DNA of 64,000 nt from Paenibacillus alginolyticus DSM 5050 = NBRC 15375 (GCF_000422905.1 NZ_AUGY01000017.1:48318-112317); one strand, 5' to 3'. Counted from the first letter of the stretch, positions 1 to 10,725 are shown. The notes: generated by a model from the sequence alone, not told the origin. Program-made: numbers and translations.

Positions 1-31
1 CATCTTCCTTACGCCGGAGTAGCCTGCTATT

Positions 32-162
32 GTTGTATTTCGTACAACAATTCGAGCTTCAAACGCCTATTTCTGAGAAATTCCCAGCAAATTGTTGTAA
101 GCGGTACAACAGAAAAGCCAATTTGTCCATAGAAACCGCCGGATTGTTGCACAAAATACAAC
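32..162. repeat. Palindrome array 1 (GTTGTA/TACAAC), three units seen, cut by window edge
   Basis: Three 17-bp inverted repeats with 6-bp arms and a 5-bp loop start at 32, 94 and 146, so the start-to-start distances are 62 and 52. The units are GTTGTATTTCGTACAAC, GTTGTAAGCGGTACAAC and GTTGCACAAAATACAAC. Read on the minus strand they match units 1, 2 and 3 of the arrays near 46.2 and 54.3 kb; a fourth unit would fall about 51 bp beyond the left edge of the window. The array lies directly after the broken 3' end of the glpK remnant. No gene is supported in this stretch. Confidence 0.85.
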
Positions 163-215
163 AGTTCGGCGGGCAAGGGATAATCTATAGTCGGAATCGC
201 ATCATTCGGAGTAAT

Positions 216-1171
<956 letters not shown>

Positions 1172-1189
1172 GGTCATCAACCTCCAAAA

Positions 1190-1262
1190 GTATGAAAAAG
1201 AAAACAGCAAGCTATCCAAATGCACGCATGGTTACGTACAATTTGAAATATACTTGCTGTTC
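1190..1262 (-). promoter_or_regulatory. Possible GlpP-type leader terminator upstream of glpK remnant
   Basis: On the minus strand AACAGCAAG (1254-1262) pairs with CTTGCTGTT (1204-1212), which is followed by a T-rich tract (TTCTTTTTC) and then the glpK Shine-Dalgarno. This is the layout of a leader terminator, and Bacillus glp genes are controlled by GlpP antitermination at such sites. The link to GlpP is inference; the loop of about 41 nt is long. Confidence 0.4.
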
Positions 1263-1347
1263 TCCTAGGCTCCGCAGCTAAATTAAATTATAGTTTTTAT
1301 AATACTTTAAGCAGCAGGATTGTCAACATCAGGTATGCTTCACAAGC

Positions 1348-2208
1348 TTACAATCCTGTCGCTCCCGCTCCAGCCAACTCCTGCTGAAGTTCGTTATGAA
1401 TTTGACCATTGGTAGCAAGCACGTTTCGCACGGAAAGCTGGTAGGGATTCCCAGCCGTATCGCTCACTTTACCGCCGGATTCTTGAATCAACAATGAGCC
1501 TGCAGCAACATCCCATGCGCTGAGACCAATCTCCCAAAATCCGCTTAATCGTCCAGCTGCAACGTAAGCCATATGCAGCGCTGCCGACCCTCCGGAGCGA
1601 AGATTCCTTACTTTTGGCGCCAAAGCCAGCGTCCCTCTAAGATTGATAGGGAGTGCGCACTCACGATCTGCAGGAAAGCCGGTTGCAACCAAGCTTTCGG
1701 ATAGCTTGCTATCGAGCGAAACCGTCGTCTTATTGCCGTGCATATAGGCGCCTTTCCCTTTTTCAGCGACGAACAGCTCGTCACGCGAAGGGTCATAAAC
1801 GACACCTACAATAATTTCACCCTTATGTGCCAGCGCAATGGAAACGGAGTAGAACGGAAAACCGTGAACAAAGTTCGTCGTCCCATCGATTGGATCCACG
1901 ATCCAGAGATACTCCTCATCACTCATCGCTTGAAGCGCTCTGGCCGATGCCTCTGGTCCAGGCTCCACGCCTTCCTCACCAAGGATGGAATGATCTGGGA
2001 AATGAGTCATAATCAAATTACGAATTAGCTTCTCTGAACCTTTATCCACCTCAGTGACCAAATCCTGAGAGGAGTACTTCGTATCCACACGGTTAATGTC
2101 TCCCAGCTTACTCTTAATCCATTGCCCAGCCTTGGCTGCCGTATTAATGGCCACTGCTGTAAAGCTCTTACTGCCCACCACGAAAGGCTCCACCTTACTA
2201 TTTACCAT
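1348..2208 (-). CDS. suhB: Inositol-1-monophosphatase family protein
   Basis: A cytosolic Mg-dependent phosphatase of 286 residues, the normal length for the IMPase family, which hydrolyses inositol phosphate or related sugar phosphates. The metal-binding motifs are visible in order: GEEGVEP (about residue 78), DPIDGTTNFVHGFPFY (about 104) and WDVAAGSLLIQESGG near the C-terminus. The ATG at 2208 follows an AAAGAG seven bases upstream. It stands alone between the glpK remnant and the fabI terminator, on the minus strand. The precise substrate cannot be read from the sequence; members also act on NADP or fructose bisphosphate. Confidence 0.88.
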   Translation of the reverse strand: MVNSKVEPFVVGSKSFTAVAINTAAKAGQWIKSKLGDINRVDTKYSSQDLVTEVDKGSEKLIRNLIMTHFPDHSILGEEGVEPGPEASARALQAMSDEEYLWIVDPIDGTTNFVHGFPFYSVSIALAHKGEIIVGVVYDPSRDELFVAEKGKGAYMHGNKTTVSLDSKLSESLVATGFPADRECALPINLRGTLALAPKVRNLRSGGSAALHMAYVAAGRLSGFWEIGLSAWDVAAGSLLIQESGGKVSDTAGNPYQLSVRNVLATNGQIHNELQQELAGAGATGL

Positions 2209-2346
2209 TTATATCAACTCTTTCTTTTCATTAATTTAATCGGTAACTCCAGTATAGTAAATTATACGCTTTTAATTCTAGTGCGTTTCATCCCAAAATA
2301 TTCGTATAATTTTACATTTCAACTAGAATCCGCCTGTTTTTTCCGT

Positions 2347-2379
2347 AAAAAAAACCGTATCACCCATAAGGCAATACGG
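2347..2379 (-). terminator. Intrinsic terminator after fabI
   Basis: On the minus strand CCGTAT and ATACGG pair around a 13-nt loop and are followed by eight T residues. It sits 20 bases after the fabI stop codon. Confidence 0.8.
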
Positions 2380-2398
2380 AATCTCTTCGTATGCGGGA

Positions 2399-3169
2399 TT
2401 AAATGCCCACAATATGATACCCACCATCTACATAAATAACTTCACCTGTGATCCCACGGGAAAGGTTACTCATCAAGAACATCGCTGTGTCGCCTACTTC
2501 GGCTGTATCCGTTGTCTTGCGCAGCGGCGCTTTCTCTTCCACTTGGCGCAGGATGGAGTTGAAATCTTTGATGCCTTTGGCAGCCAAGGTGCGAATCGGA
2601 CCAGCGGAGATACCGTTCACGCGAATGCCGAATTGGCCAAGGTCATTCGCCAGGTAGCGCACGCTAGCTTCCAGCGCTGCTTTGGCAACGCCCATGACGT
2701 TGTAATTCTTCATCGCGCGCTCAGCGCCGAGGTAGGTCATCGTCATGATGCTTCCGCCCTCTGTCATCAGCGGGTAAATCCGTTTCGATACCGCTACAAG
2801 CGAGTAAGCGCTGATGTCATGCGCTAATGCGAAACCGTCACGCGAAGTGTCAACGAACAACCCGTCCAGCTCTTCGGTTTTAGCAAATGCAATACTATGT
2901 ACGAGACCGTGAAGCACACCGAACTTCTCTTTGAGTGTAGATGCAAGTGTTTCGATCTCAGCATCTACCGTTACGTTGCAAGGCATCAAGGTAGAGCCTG
3001 GAATCGTATCTGCGAGCTTGCGAACACGTTCCTCAACACGCTCATTTTCAAACGTAAAAACAAGATTAGCTCCTTGTGCCGCTAAAGATTGAGCAATAGC
3101 CCAAGCGATGCTGCGGTCGTTGGCAACACCCATTACAAGTATATTTTTTCCGGTTAACAATTGACTCAT
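2399..3169 (-). CDS. fabI: Enoyl-[acyl-carrier-protein] reductase (NADH)
   Basis: Catalyses the last reduction of each fatty-acid elongation cycle, converting trans-2-enoyl-ACP to acyl-ACP with NAD(P)H. It is a short-chain dehydrogenase of 256 residues, the usual FabI length. Visible are the N-terminal nucleotide fold (GVANDRSIAWAIAQ), the YxxxxxxK-type catalytic pair in NYNVMGVAKAALEASVRYLA, and the C-terminal GEVIYVDGGYHI. It is monocistronic with its own terminator. FabI rather than FabL or FabK is judged from the whole-sequence pattern. I see no clear FapR operator upstream. Confidence 0.93.
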   Translation of the reverse strand: MSQLLTGKNILVMGVANDRSIAWAIAQSLAAQGANLVFTFENERVEERVRKLADTIPGSTLMPCNVTVDAEIETLASTLKEKFGVLHGLVHSIAFAKTEELDGLFVDTSRDGFALAHDISAYSLVAVSKRIYPLMTEGGSIMTMTYLGAERAMKNYNVMGVAKAALEASVRYLANDLGQFGIRVNGISAGPIRTLAAKGIKDFNSILRQVEEKAPLRKTTDTAEVGDTAMFLMSNLSRGITGEVIYVDGGYHIVGI

Positions 3170-3269
3170 GGTATTCTGAAGCCCCTCTCACAATGGATTG
3201 TGCGTCGTTCATTCCCACTCTCCAAAGTACTCCATTTTGTCCAACAATTCAAGAAGTAAATCTGAACGG

Positions 3270-4259
3270 TTATAGCCGGACTGAGGCTTGATCGAGAACA
3301 GAAACTCCCTCTTGCACTTTGAGGTCTTCCATGAGGCGAAATAACGCTTCATCCTTCATCTTCGCTTCAATCATGATATCAAGATTTGGCGTAATTGGAG
3401 CAATCGCACGTAGGAATGTGATAAGAGGACCTACCTCCACGTAGTCAGCATGACTTCTTGGTTCACTTTGACTTTTTGGACTTGAAACGTGGATTTTCGG
3501 CGGGAGTAAATTGGCAGCCTGTTCCGACAGCTCACTCTCCTGTCTCGACCATGTTTGTTGGATCCGCGGCCAGAGATCAGCCGCATCCTCCCCATTGTTA
3601 TTGACCGCATGATGATGAATATCCAGCACCATAGGCGCTCCCACCTCTTCTGCAATATCAAGTGTCTCTTGCGCAGTAAAGGTTTTATCATCGTTCTCAA
3701 GTGTGATTCGCCTCTGGATTTCAGGGCGCAGCGTGGAAAAATTCCGAATAAATCGTACAGCCGCTTTTTCTTTATCGCCGTAGGAACCACCTACATGAAT
3801 ATTGCACATGGCTTCCATCCCCAGCCCCATCGCATTAAACATAGCCGTATGGCGCTCTAGATCCTCCATTGATTTCTGCAGCACATCTTCCTTGGGCGTA
3901 CTCAGGACGGTAAAATGATCCGGATGAAAGCTTACGCGCATGCCAGCCTGCTTAGCGTAACTGCCAAGCTCTTGAAATTCAGCAGAAAGTATGGAAATGG
4001 GGTCCCAGTCACCTAACATTACATGCCCAATGAGCGGGATCAGCCTGGAGGAAAAACGAAACACCATGATATCATGCGCACGGTTGTGCCTGAGCAATCT
4101 AAGCGTATTATGCAGATTTTCGGCGCCAAGTCGCTCAAGCTTCCGAATGGCCGCATCTCGGTCCAGGAGCTTGCTGAAGTTCGTGACTGTCATCGTTTTG
4201 GAAGGGGAAGCGTTCTTGACTACCGTCGACATAGCCACATACCCAAGGCGAATAATCAT
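3270..4259 (-). CDS. uvsE: UV DNA damage endonuclease
   Basis: A UvsE/UVDE-type endonuclease (329 residues) that nicks DNA 5' to UV photoproducts to start alternative excision repair. It has a TIM-barrel fold and metal ligands carried by conserved stretches such as RLGYVAMST at the N-terminus, RVSFHPDHFTVL (about residue 104), MCNIHVGGSYGDKE, LENDDKTFT and VLDIHHHAVNN, all visible here. The ATG at 4259 follows GGAGG by 10 bases. It is next to fabI but is probably a separate transcript. Confidence in the family is high. Confidence 0.92.
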   Translation of the reverse strand: MIIRLGYVAMSTVVKNASPSKTMTVTNFSKLLDRDAAIRKLERLGAENLHNTLRLLRHNRAHDIMVFRFSSRLIPLIGHVMLGDWDPISILSAEFQELGSYAKQAGMRVSFHPDHFTVLSTPKEDVLQKSMEDLERHTAMFNAMGLGMEAMCNIHVGGSYGDKEKAAVRFIRNFSTLRPEIQRRITLENDDKTFTAQETLDIAEEVGAPMVLDIHHHAVNNNGEDAADLWPRIQQTWSRQESELSEQAANLLPPKIHVSSPKSQSEPRSHADYVEVGPLITFLRAIAPITPNLDIMIEAKMKDEALFRLMEDLKVQEGVSVLDQASVRL

Positions 4260-4402
4260 GCAAGGTTAACCTCCAAAAAGAATATGCAGGAATAAACGGC
4301 TTATATCGTCCTGTTGGACGAATGCATTTAATAATAATTGATGCAAAAATTCTTTTCATATGGTGCCCTTTGGAGCCACCGCACATACATAACTCACCTC
4401 AT

Positions 4403-4720
4403 TTAGGACGAAATGGATGTTATGATTTTGAAGCTGATAAAAGACGAAATCGCAAGCGGCAGCAGGCTTAACGCTAGCATACCGTACTTGGTGCCTCGAT
4501 CTTCTTTTCGCAAACACAGATAGTTTCCGATAAACCAAACTAACAAGTAAACGCAAAGTACTCCAGCAGCCATATATCGATCATGCATCGTTGGTGGCGA
4601 CATAAAGCCATAGAACCCAAAGATCAAATAAATAAGTACATAAGGGGTTGGTATACCTAACCCTATATTGAAAAGCCAATAAGCAATAAACTTCCTGTCC
4701 GTCAAAAACGTTTGTCTCAT
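4403..4720 (-). CDS. Small membrane protein of unknown function
   Basis: A 105-residue protein, very hydrophobic, with about three or four membrane segments: residues 10-40 (WLFNIGLGIPTPYVLIYLIFG), a middle segment (AGVLCVYLLVWFIGNYLCL) and a C-terminal one (MLALSLLPLAISSFISF). I chose the ATG at 4720 because GGAG lies 10 bases upstream; a longer frame reaching 4822 lacks a ribosome binding site. I do not recognise the family. It lies between uvsE and a MITE-like element. Confidence 0.6.
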   Translation of the reverse strand: MRQTFLTDRKFIAYWLFNIGLGIPTPYVLIYLIFGFYGFMSPPTMHDRYMAAGVLCVYLLVWFIGNYLCLRKEDRGTKYGMLALSLLPLAISSFISFKIITSISS

Positions 4721-4850
4721 CCTTTTCACGCTCCAATCTGAATATCTACTAATTACATTGTAGTTCTTCGAGCTAGATAGAATAAGTACTAAGTTCTTGT
4801 AGTACCTGTGCCGCCAAGCCACTAAAGAGTAACGGCAACGTATAAGGGAT

Positions 4851-5043
4851 GGGGCTGTTCCATAAGGCGTTCATCTTTAGGCTGCCTCTGTTTTCACTGT
4901 TGCACTACATGGAGTTTTCCAGTTAGATGACCGTTTAGAACAATTAACGCCAAATTAACGGGAGGAATTCCTGTTAGATTTCACTCCGTTTCGAAACAAA
5001 ATAGAGGCTGCTCGCTAGGTTATTAACCTTTTGAGTCAGCCTC
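4851..5043. mobile_element. MITE-like element, long copy (193 bp)
   Basis: The ends are imperfect terminal inverted repeats: GGGGCTGTTCCATAAGG on the left, and on the right the reverse complement of GAGGCTGACTCAAAAGG. An inverted second copy lies at 51879-52019 and matches over the whole length, except that this copy carries about 55 extra internal bases. It has no coding capacity. The TIRs suggest a non-autonomous element moved by a DDE transposase; no parent element is visible in the window. Confidence 0.75.
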
Positions 5044-5083
5044 ATTTTGCCGAGAACAAATTTAATGTGTTTGGTACACCTGG

Positions 5084-6061
5084 TTAGCTTGTTACAAAGC
5101 TAGTGCGGGCCCTTTTGATATCTTCCATATGCAATAAAATATGAGGGCCTTTTTTCTCCAGTATCTTAAGAAAAACGTCGGTAATTTCAGGGTCAAATTG
5201 TGTCCCCCGATTCTTTCGCAGCTGGTTGGTAGCATACGCCACATCCAACTTGTTTCTATAGACTCGTGTTGAAGTCATCGCATCAAATGAATCAGCAACA
5301 GATAAGATTCGGGCTAATCGGGGAATTCGCTCACCCTTTAACCTTTCAGGATAACCGGTACCATCATACCTTTCATGATGGTATAGAATCATATCCAAAA
5401 TACCGTTCTTTTTGAACGAGGGAATATGCTTAACCATGTTATAACCAATGATAGCGTGTTGTTTAATTGCATTATATTCATCTTCGGTTAGAGACGTTGG
5501 CTTCGATAACGTAGATTCCGGCACCCCTATTTTCCCGATATCGTGCAGGAGACCCCCTAAGTAAATATGATCGCATACGCGGTTGGATAGCTTCATTTCT
5601 TTGGCTATTAAAAAAGCGTACTTGGCTACATTCTCTGAATGAAATGCTGTGTGCGCATCTCTGGAATCCAACGATTTTGCTAGTGCAAATGTTAGATTCA
5701 GCGTATTCTCTTTATCTCTAATATAAAACCTAATTGAAGTGGATACGGACAATATGGCTAATGTGAAGGTTAGCCACTGAGATACAACCACATGTATACT
5801 TAGTAAATGGCCGTATGGAGAATAAAACTTATTAACCCATGTCAGAACACCAGCTACAATAATTTGTACAGATAGGTGTTTCCAGAATGCAAAGCCTGCA
5901 ACGACTAAGGGAACAAGATACATGCTTGTTAAATTTTCTCTGGGGTAAATCTCGTCAATCAATACTACGGCAAACAGAACGATGAAGAAGCATACAGTAT
6001 AAGCAGTTGTCTTCCGTACTAGCCAATTATTTATCTCAACCTTGTTCATGGGATTTATCAT
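5084..6061 (-). CDS. HD-GYP domain protein, probable cyclic-di-GMP phosphodiesterase
   Basis: The protein has 325 residues. Residues 15-110 hold several membrane segments. The C-terminal half is a complete HD-GYP domain with the HD pair in LLHDIGKIGVPES, the helix motif HAIIGYNM, and HHERYDGTGYPERLKGE, followed by VADSFDAMTSTRVYR. This domain degrades cyclic di-GMP. I chose the ATG at 6061, which follows GAGGTG by five bases; the longer TTG-initiated frame has no such site. The gene begins 12 bases after the chemoreceptor stop, so the two are almost surely one operon linking chemosensing with second-messenger turnover. Confidence 0.85.
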   Translation of the reverse strand: MINPMNKVEINNWLVRKTTAYTVCFFIVLFAVVLIDEIYPRENLTSMYLVPLVVAGFAFWKHLSVQIIVAGVLTWVNKFYSPYGHLLSIHVVVSQWLTFTLAILSVSTSIRFYIRDKENTLNLTFALAKSLDSRDAHTAFHSENVAKYAFLIAKEMKLSNRVCDHIYLGGLLHDIGKIGVPESTLSKPTSLTEDEYNAIKQHAIIGYNMVKHIPSFKKNGILDMILYHHERYDGTGYPERLKGERIPRLARILSVADSFDAMTSTRVYRNKLDVAYATNQLRKNRGTQFDPEITDVFLKILEKKGPHILLHMEDIKRARTSFVTS

Positions 6062-6073
6062 GCTGCACCTCAA

Positions 6074-7789
6074 TTAAACTTTAAACTTACCGATTACCGT
6101 TTGTAGTTCCTCGGCCATTTGAGACAGAGAAGCGGCAGATGAGGAAATCTCCTCCATGGAAGCCAATTGTTCCTCCGTGGCACTCGCTACGTTTTGAGAT
6201 TGAAAGGTCACTCTTTGCGATCCCTCGGAAATTTCTTCAAAAGAATGAACGATCTGTTCAGCACTGGCGGACATTTGTTGCGAAGCTGCGGAAACCTCTT
6301 GGACCTGGGTGGCTACATGCTCTACAAATCCCTTAATCTCTTCGAAAGTTCCCCCGGCAGTATGGACCACACGAATACCTTCATTAATTTCCCTAGTTCC
6401 GTTCTCCATCGATTGAATCGTCTTTTCGATACCGTTCCGGATATGTGTAATTAACTGTGTAATTTGCTCAGCCGATTGCGTTGATTGTTCTGCTAACTTA
6501 CGAACTTCTCCCGCAACTACTGCAAATCCGCGGCCCTGCTCACCGGCTCTTGCAGCTTCAATCGCTGCGTTTAGAGCAAGTAAATTGGTTTGAGAAGCAA
6601 TACTTACGATCACGTCGATAATCTGTCCAATTTCTCCTGAAAGCTCGCCCATTTCTTTTACTTCGCCTGCAAGCTGATTAAATGAAATATGAATCGATTC
6701 CATTTGCTCTTCTGCCGATTGAATGGCCTTGTTTCCTTCCAACGTTTTTTCCGCGGCTTGCATAGACACTGAAGAAGCTACTTGTGTGTTTGCGGCGATT
6801 TGTTGTACGCCCGCGGACATTTCATTCATCGCTCGTACGCTTTCTTCTACACTATAAGATTGTCTTTCTGCGCTAACGACGACCCCCTGAATGGTAGTGG
6901 TAATGCTTTCGGAAGCCCGACTCGTTTGTTCTGCACTAGCTGTTAACTCCTCCGAGGAAGCAGCGACATGCTCAGCGCTTATACTAATCTGTCTGACTAA
7001 ATCATGAAGATTTTCCTTCATTTGATTAAAGGACTTTGCTAAAGTACCGATTTCATCCTTATTTTTAACCTGAATGTTATCTATAGATATATCCCCTGAT
7101 GCTATCTTCTCAGCGAATTTTTCCATAACGACAATAGGCCTAGATATCATACGGGAGCTGAAATACCCAATCAAAATCGCTAATACACATGCCAAGATGC
7201 TTAGTATCGAAACAGTCCTAATAGCAGAATTAACCATCTCCGTATTGCTAACGCTAGCTTCATCCATTAATTTCCGCTGTCCGCTAGCTATTTCATCTGC
7301 TGCTGGTTCTAATTGCCTTCCCGCAGCCAACACTTCATTATTGTAAAAATCCAATACTTGAGTCGAATTCTGGCCATTTTGGACCATCTGTAGTAATTGA
7401 TCATACTTTTGTTTGAATTGTACATTGAGCTCGTCCAATTTTCTTAGTTTATCTTTATCTTCCTCTCTATAAGCCAACGTCATTGTTTCACTGACTAGCT
7501 TAGATAGGCTGCCATAGGATGTTTGCAAATTATTCTTATATTCCGGATCTTTGGTTAAGAGATACCCACGTAATCTACTAGATTGCTTCGCAGCTTCTAA
7601 TTGCATGGTTTGAGCATTGGCTAAGATTGTCGATCGTCTTCCAACTAATTCTGTATATGAATCATCTACTTGTTTAAGGTAATAATGAGAAATACTACTT
7701 GAAATTCCCATTAAGATAACGATAATCAAAAATGCCCCCATTAACTTTTTACCAATTGTTAATCTCATTGTTCTTCTATGTAATGACAT
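6074..7789 (-). CDS. Methyl-accepting chemotaxis protein
   Basis: A transmembrane chemoreceptor of 571 residues. A TM helix at residues 14-36 is followed by a four-helix-bundle extracytoplasmic sensor (to about 185), a second TM (193-213), a HAMP domain ([18 protein letters not shown]), and a long coiled-coil signalling domain. Its hairpin tip, [19 protein letters not shown], is intact and would contact CheA/CheW. The ATG at 7789 follows AAAGGAG. It is co-transcribed with the downstream HD-GYP gene. The ligand is unknown. Confidence 0.93.
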   Translation of the reverse strand: MSLHRRTMRLTIGKKLMGAFLIIVILMGISSSISHYYLKQVDDSYTELVGRRSTILANAQTMQLEAAKQSSRLRGYLLTKDPEYKNNLQTSYGSLSKLVSETMTLAYREEDKDKLRKLDELNVQFKQKYDQLLQMVQNGQNSTQVLDFYNNEVLAAGRQLEPAADEIASGQRKLMDEASVSNTEMVNSAIRTVSILSILACVLAILIGYFSSRMISRPIVVMEKFAEKIASGDISIDNIQVKNKDEIGTLAKSFNQMKENLHDLVRQISISAEHVAASSEELTASAEQTSRASESITTTIQGVVVSAERQSYSVEESVRAMNEMSAGVQQIAANTQVASSVSMQAAEKTLEGNKAIQSAEEQMESIHISFNQLAGEVKEMGELSGEIGQIIDVIVSIASQTNLLALNAAIEAARAGEQGRGFAVVAGEVRKLAEQSTQSAEQITQLITHIRNGIEKTIQSMENGTREINEGIRVVHTAGGTFEEIKGFVEHVATQVQEVSAASQQMSASAEQIVHSFEEISEGSQRVTFQSQNVASATEEQLASMEEISSSAASLSQMAEELQTVIGKFKV

Positions 7790-7895
7790 GACAAAACACT
7801 CCTTTATGAAAATTAGGAAACGTAGTGGGACAATTTGCTAATTTAATAAACGTAATCATCCCATAGATGGGTAAGGTTTCCTGCAAGCATCCCGA

Positions 7896-7924
7896 ATATT
7901 AGTACAAAATGCTCGAAATTGCAA
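7896..7924 (-). promoter_or_regulatory. Sigma-A-like promoter of the chemoreceptor operon
   Basis: On the minus strand TTGCAA (-35) and TAATAT (-10) are separated by exactly 17 bp, about 107 bp upstream of the chemoreceptor start. The rest of 7790-8060 is AT-rich, with nothing else I can name. Confidence 0.6.
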
Positions 7925-8061
7925 TAAAAGTGACCATAATTTTGAGTTAAATTGCAAAATAATGCTAAATTTCGACACCAAAATGTAAAGATTTGTAATG
8001 TCACGAGTTTGACAAATGTTTAATTCTATCATTCATATAGCCGTAAAATTCCCAATTGAAC

Positions 8062-8093
8062 AAAAAGACACCGTCCATATCGGACGATGTCTT
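8062..8093 (-). terminator. Intrinsic terminator after the ddl operon
   Basis: On the minus strand the stem AAGACATCGTCC / GGACGGTGTCTT encloses a short loop and is followed by TTTTTG. It ends the ddl plus 107-residue gene unit. Confidence 0.85.
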
Positions 8094-8111
8094 CTACTTT
8101 ATGCTATGCGG

Positions 8112-8435
8112 CTATGCTTGCTCGCCAAAAAACATCTCAAAAGCAAGTGAGGTCTGAATCCGTGACTCTTCTTCCGTCAAACGGCGAATGAGCTCCATCT
8201 CCACTTGCGTGACTTCATCGCCTTGGAAATTGATTTCCGCGATGGAAGCAACAATTCGCACAATGGCAATCGCCTGATTCTCAGGTGTGTAAGCAATGAC
8301 CTTCTGACCGGTCGGGAAGACGCGGAAGCCGCTCTTCACCATTTTGCCGCGGCCGTACTCTAGAAGCTCGTAGAGCTCCTGTGCTGATTTAAACTTGCAG
8401 ACCGAATTGAACTCCGTTTGAAATCCCATTTGCAT
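8112..8435 (-). CDS. Conserved hypothetical protein downstream of ddl
   Basis: A 107-residue soluble protein that begins directly after the ddl stop codon (GGAGTAG then ATG), so it is translationally coupled to the ligase gene. It has mixed alpha/beta character, with one charged helix (VEMELIRRLTEEESRIQTSL) and no membrane segment or signal peptide. I do not recognise the family. An ATG two codons further in (8429) is a second possible start with better spacing to GGAG. Confidence 0.75.
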   Translation of the reverse strand: MQMGFQTEFNSVCKFKSAQELYELLEYGRGKMVKSGFRVFPTGQKVIAYTPENQAIAIVRIVASIAEINFQGDEVTQVEMELIRRLTEEESRIQTSLAFEMFFGEQA

Positions 8436-9581
8436 CTACTCCACATCAAAAGAATATTGGATACTCTGCTTCGCTGTATGCCGTTCGATAGCCAGACGAA
8501 TAAGATCGTCCAGCAGCTCTGTGTAGGGTTTACCGGTTTCTTGCCATAGCAGCGGGTACATGCTGAATGGTGTAAAGCCCGGCATCGTATTGATTTCATT
8601 GATGTAGATTTTCTGATCGATTTTGCCTAAGAAAAAATCAACACGCGATAAGCCGCTGCCGTCCACTGCCAAGAATGCTTGAATCGCCAACTGTCTGATC
8701 TGTTCGGCCGTTTCGGCGGGGATGTCTGCAGGAATAACCATCGCTGATTTGCCATCCATATATTTCGCTTTGTAATCGTAAAATTCGTTCGAGGACACGA
8801 TTTCACCAGCAACAGAAGCAATAGGTTCATCATTGCCCAAAACCGCTACTTCGATCTCGCGGGCATCGATATTCTCTTCAATAATGACTTTACGATCATA
8901 TTGGAAAGCGAAATTGACCGCTTTAATTAATTCTTCTTGATTTCTTGCTTTGGAAATACCGACACTGGAGCCTAGATTAGCCGGCTTCACGAAGCACGGA
9001 TATCCGATAGCTGTTTCCAGCTCGACCAGGTGATACGCACGGTTCTTTTCCCACTCGGTACGAGTGAAATGGCGGAAAACACACTGAGGAAGCCCTTCTT
9101 GTGCGAAGATCTTCTTCATCATGACTTTATCCATCCCGACAGCTGATGCTAGCACACCCGCTCCTACGTATGGAATGTTCGCCATTTCAAGCAATCCTTG
9201 AATGGTCCCATCTTCACCGAATGTGCCATGCAAAAGCGGGAAAATAACATCTAAGCCGCTGTCCATTGTTGCAGCTGTATTCGCTGCTATGGCCACATCG
9301 CCTTTTGTCTGAATTGCCCCGAATATAGGTGCCAAAGCATTGGAAGCAGGTGGGGCTGCAGCCGTTTCTCCACTGCTAAAAGTCAATACTTCTTTGGATT
9401 CAGCCGGACCTAATAGGGGTGCACCGCTTCGCCATTCGCCTTTTTTGGATATATAAAACGGTGTGATCTCATATTTATTGAAATCCACAGCTTTCATAAC
9501 CGCCAATGCTGTTTGCAAGGACACGTCATGCTCTCCGGATTTCCCCCCATAAATTAGTCCAATTCGTATTTTGCGGCTCAT
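8436..9581 (-). CDS. ddl: D-alanine--D-alanine ligase
   Basis: An ATP-grasp ligase (381 residues) that makes D-Ala-D-Ala for peptidoglycan precursors. Seen in order are the N-terminal LIYGGKSGEHDVSL, MDKVMMKKIF, the ATP-site CFVKPANLGSSVGISK, and INEINTMPGFTPFSMYP, which carries the Mg ligands. The ATG at 9581 follows GGAGG by seven bases; the open frame extends upstream to 9749 without a matching start. The gene is coupled to the downstream 107-residue gene. I see no van-type gene nearby, so a housekeeping role is most likely. Confidence 0.95.
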   Translation of the reverse strand: MSRKIRIGLIYGGKSGEHDVSLQTALAVMKAVDFNKYEITPFYISKKGEWRSGAPLLGPAESKEVLTFSSGETAAAPPASNALAPIFGAIQTKGDVAIAANTAATMDSGLDVIFPLLHGTFGEDGTIQGLLEMANIPYVGAGVLASAVGMDKVMMKKIFAQEGLPQCVFRHFTRTEWEKNRAYHLVELETAIGYPCFVKPANLGSSVGISKARNQEELIKAVNFAFQYDRKVIIEENIDAREIEVAVLGNDEPIASVAGEIVSSNEFYDYKAKYMDGKSAMVIPADIPAETAEQIRQLAIQAFLAVDGSGLSRVDFFLGKIDQKIYINEINTMPGFTPFSMYPLLWQETGKPYTELLDDLIRLAIERHTAKQSIQYSFDVE

Positions 9582-9618
9582 TACGTACCTCCGTATAGTA
9601 TTTGCGTTCTCTCTCCTA

Positions 9619-10638
9619 TTACATTTGATCAGCGACCCGAACGAAAACGTACTTCGTCCTCTCTGTCCAGGCAGGTGAATCCTGATAAGCCCAATAGCGA
9701 TTACGGCTATTATATGTATGCGCATTGACCAGCGGCATCCCGTTGGCATCTTTGCCTATCACAATCGTATTGTGCTGATAGCGGCCATCGCCATCCCAGT
9801 CGTAGCTAATTGTATCACCAGGTTGAAGCTCACTAGGATCATCTACCACATGACCTTGCAGACCTCTGCGGCTATGGGAGAGGAATTTTTGCAGGCTATT
9901 GGCAACAGCCCAACTAAAGCTCCAAAGCTCTTGATTGCCTTTTTTCCCAGCATACCACCAGCCCGAATCCCTTTTCCCAGTATAGTCCATTGGAGCCCCG
10001 CCTGCAAAGAGGCATTGCGATACAAAATTCGTACAGTCAACTTCAAATTCCTCATATTTCGGATTCGGAGTTTGCCACCAAGTTTCTGCATATTGGACCA
10101 CTTTGGCACGATTATAAATGATTTTGCGAGGAGCTGATTCCTGAGCAGCACTGTTGAGTATACTATAATTGATATAAGGAAGTGAGGGCGCTCTTCGGAG
10201 CCCATCCTCAAAACCTTCAGGATCAGGCAAAAAGACGCCGCGCCGCTTGCTTGGAAGCGACTTTTCTCCATGGAGCGATTCTGTATATCGGACCTGCCAA
10301 CGGTTTGCCGCAATATCAATGAACACACGTTCAGGTTCAATACGTTCTTCAAGATGTTCGATGGTTCCAATTCGATAGTTTAGAAATCGATGTAATTGGA
10401 TATCCGCTATAATCATTTGAGGCGATTCTTTGACACCAGTAAGACGAAGCTTCGTTTCTCCACGCAGCAATTTAGCATCACGGTCGCGGTAACTGTCCAG
10501 GAGCCTTCGTACCTTGACATCCTGTTTCCGTACATAAGCGCTGTCTGAGACATAAGCTTCCAAAGGTGCAGCAGAGCCTTCGATCTCTGCCTGGTTCTTA
10601 GCGTGAACGTAGTTATAGAGCGCTGTTTTCCAGGACAT
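9619..10638 (-). CDS. Amidase-domain (NlpC/P60-like, Amidase_6) protein
   Basis: The protein has 339 residues. The N-terminal 170 residues are a basic, uncharacterised region. The C-terminal half is a putative amidase domain with the cysteine in EVDCTNFVSQCLFAGG, then SGWWY, PGDTISYDWDGDGRYQHNTIVIG carrying the histidine, and VNAHTYNSRNRYWAY. This fits the Cys-His hydrolases often annotated as Amidase_6 in Bacilli. The ATG at 10638 follows AAGGAGG. No signal peptide is seen, so its location is unclear. It lies 37 bp upstream of ddl on the same strand and may share the transcript. A wall-related role is inference. Confidence 0.8.
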   Translation of the reverse strand: MSWKTALYNYVHAKNQAEIEGSAAPLEAYVSDSAYVRKQDVKVRRLLDSYRDRDAKLLRGETKLRLTGVKESPQMIIADIQLHRFLNYRIGTIEHLEERIEPERVFIDIAANRWQVRYTESLHGEKSLPSKRRGVFLPDPEGFEDGLRRAPSLPYINYSILNSAAQESAPRKIIYNRAKVVQYAETWWQTPNPKYEEFEVDCTNFVSQCLFAGGAPMDYTGKRDSGWWYAGKKGNQELWSFSWAVANSLQKFLSHSRRGLQGHVVDDPSELQPGDTISYDWDGDGRYQHNTIVIGKDANGMPLVNAHTYNSRNRYWAYQDSPAWTERTKYVFVRVADQM

Positions 10639-10725
10639 CTTGGTATCCTCCTTAGGACGAGCCCGAATTGCTTTGAATTGATTCAATATATGACATTTTG
10701 ACGGTAAAAATGATTGAAATTAATC

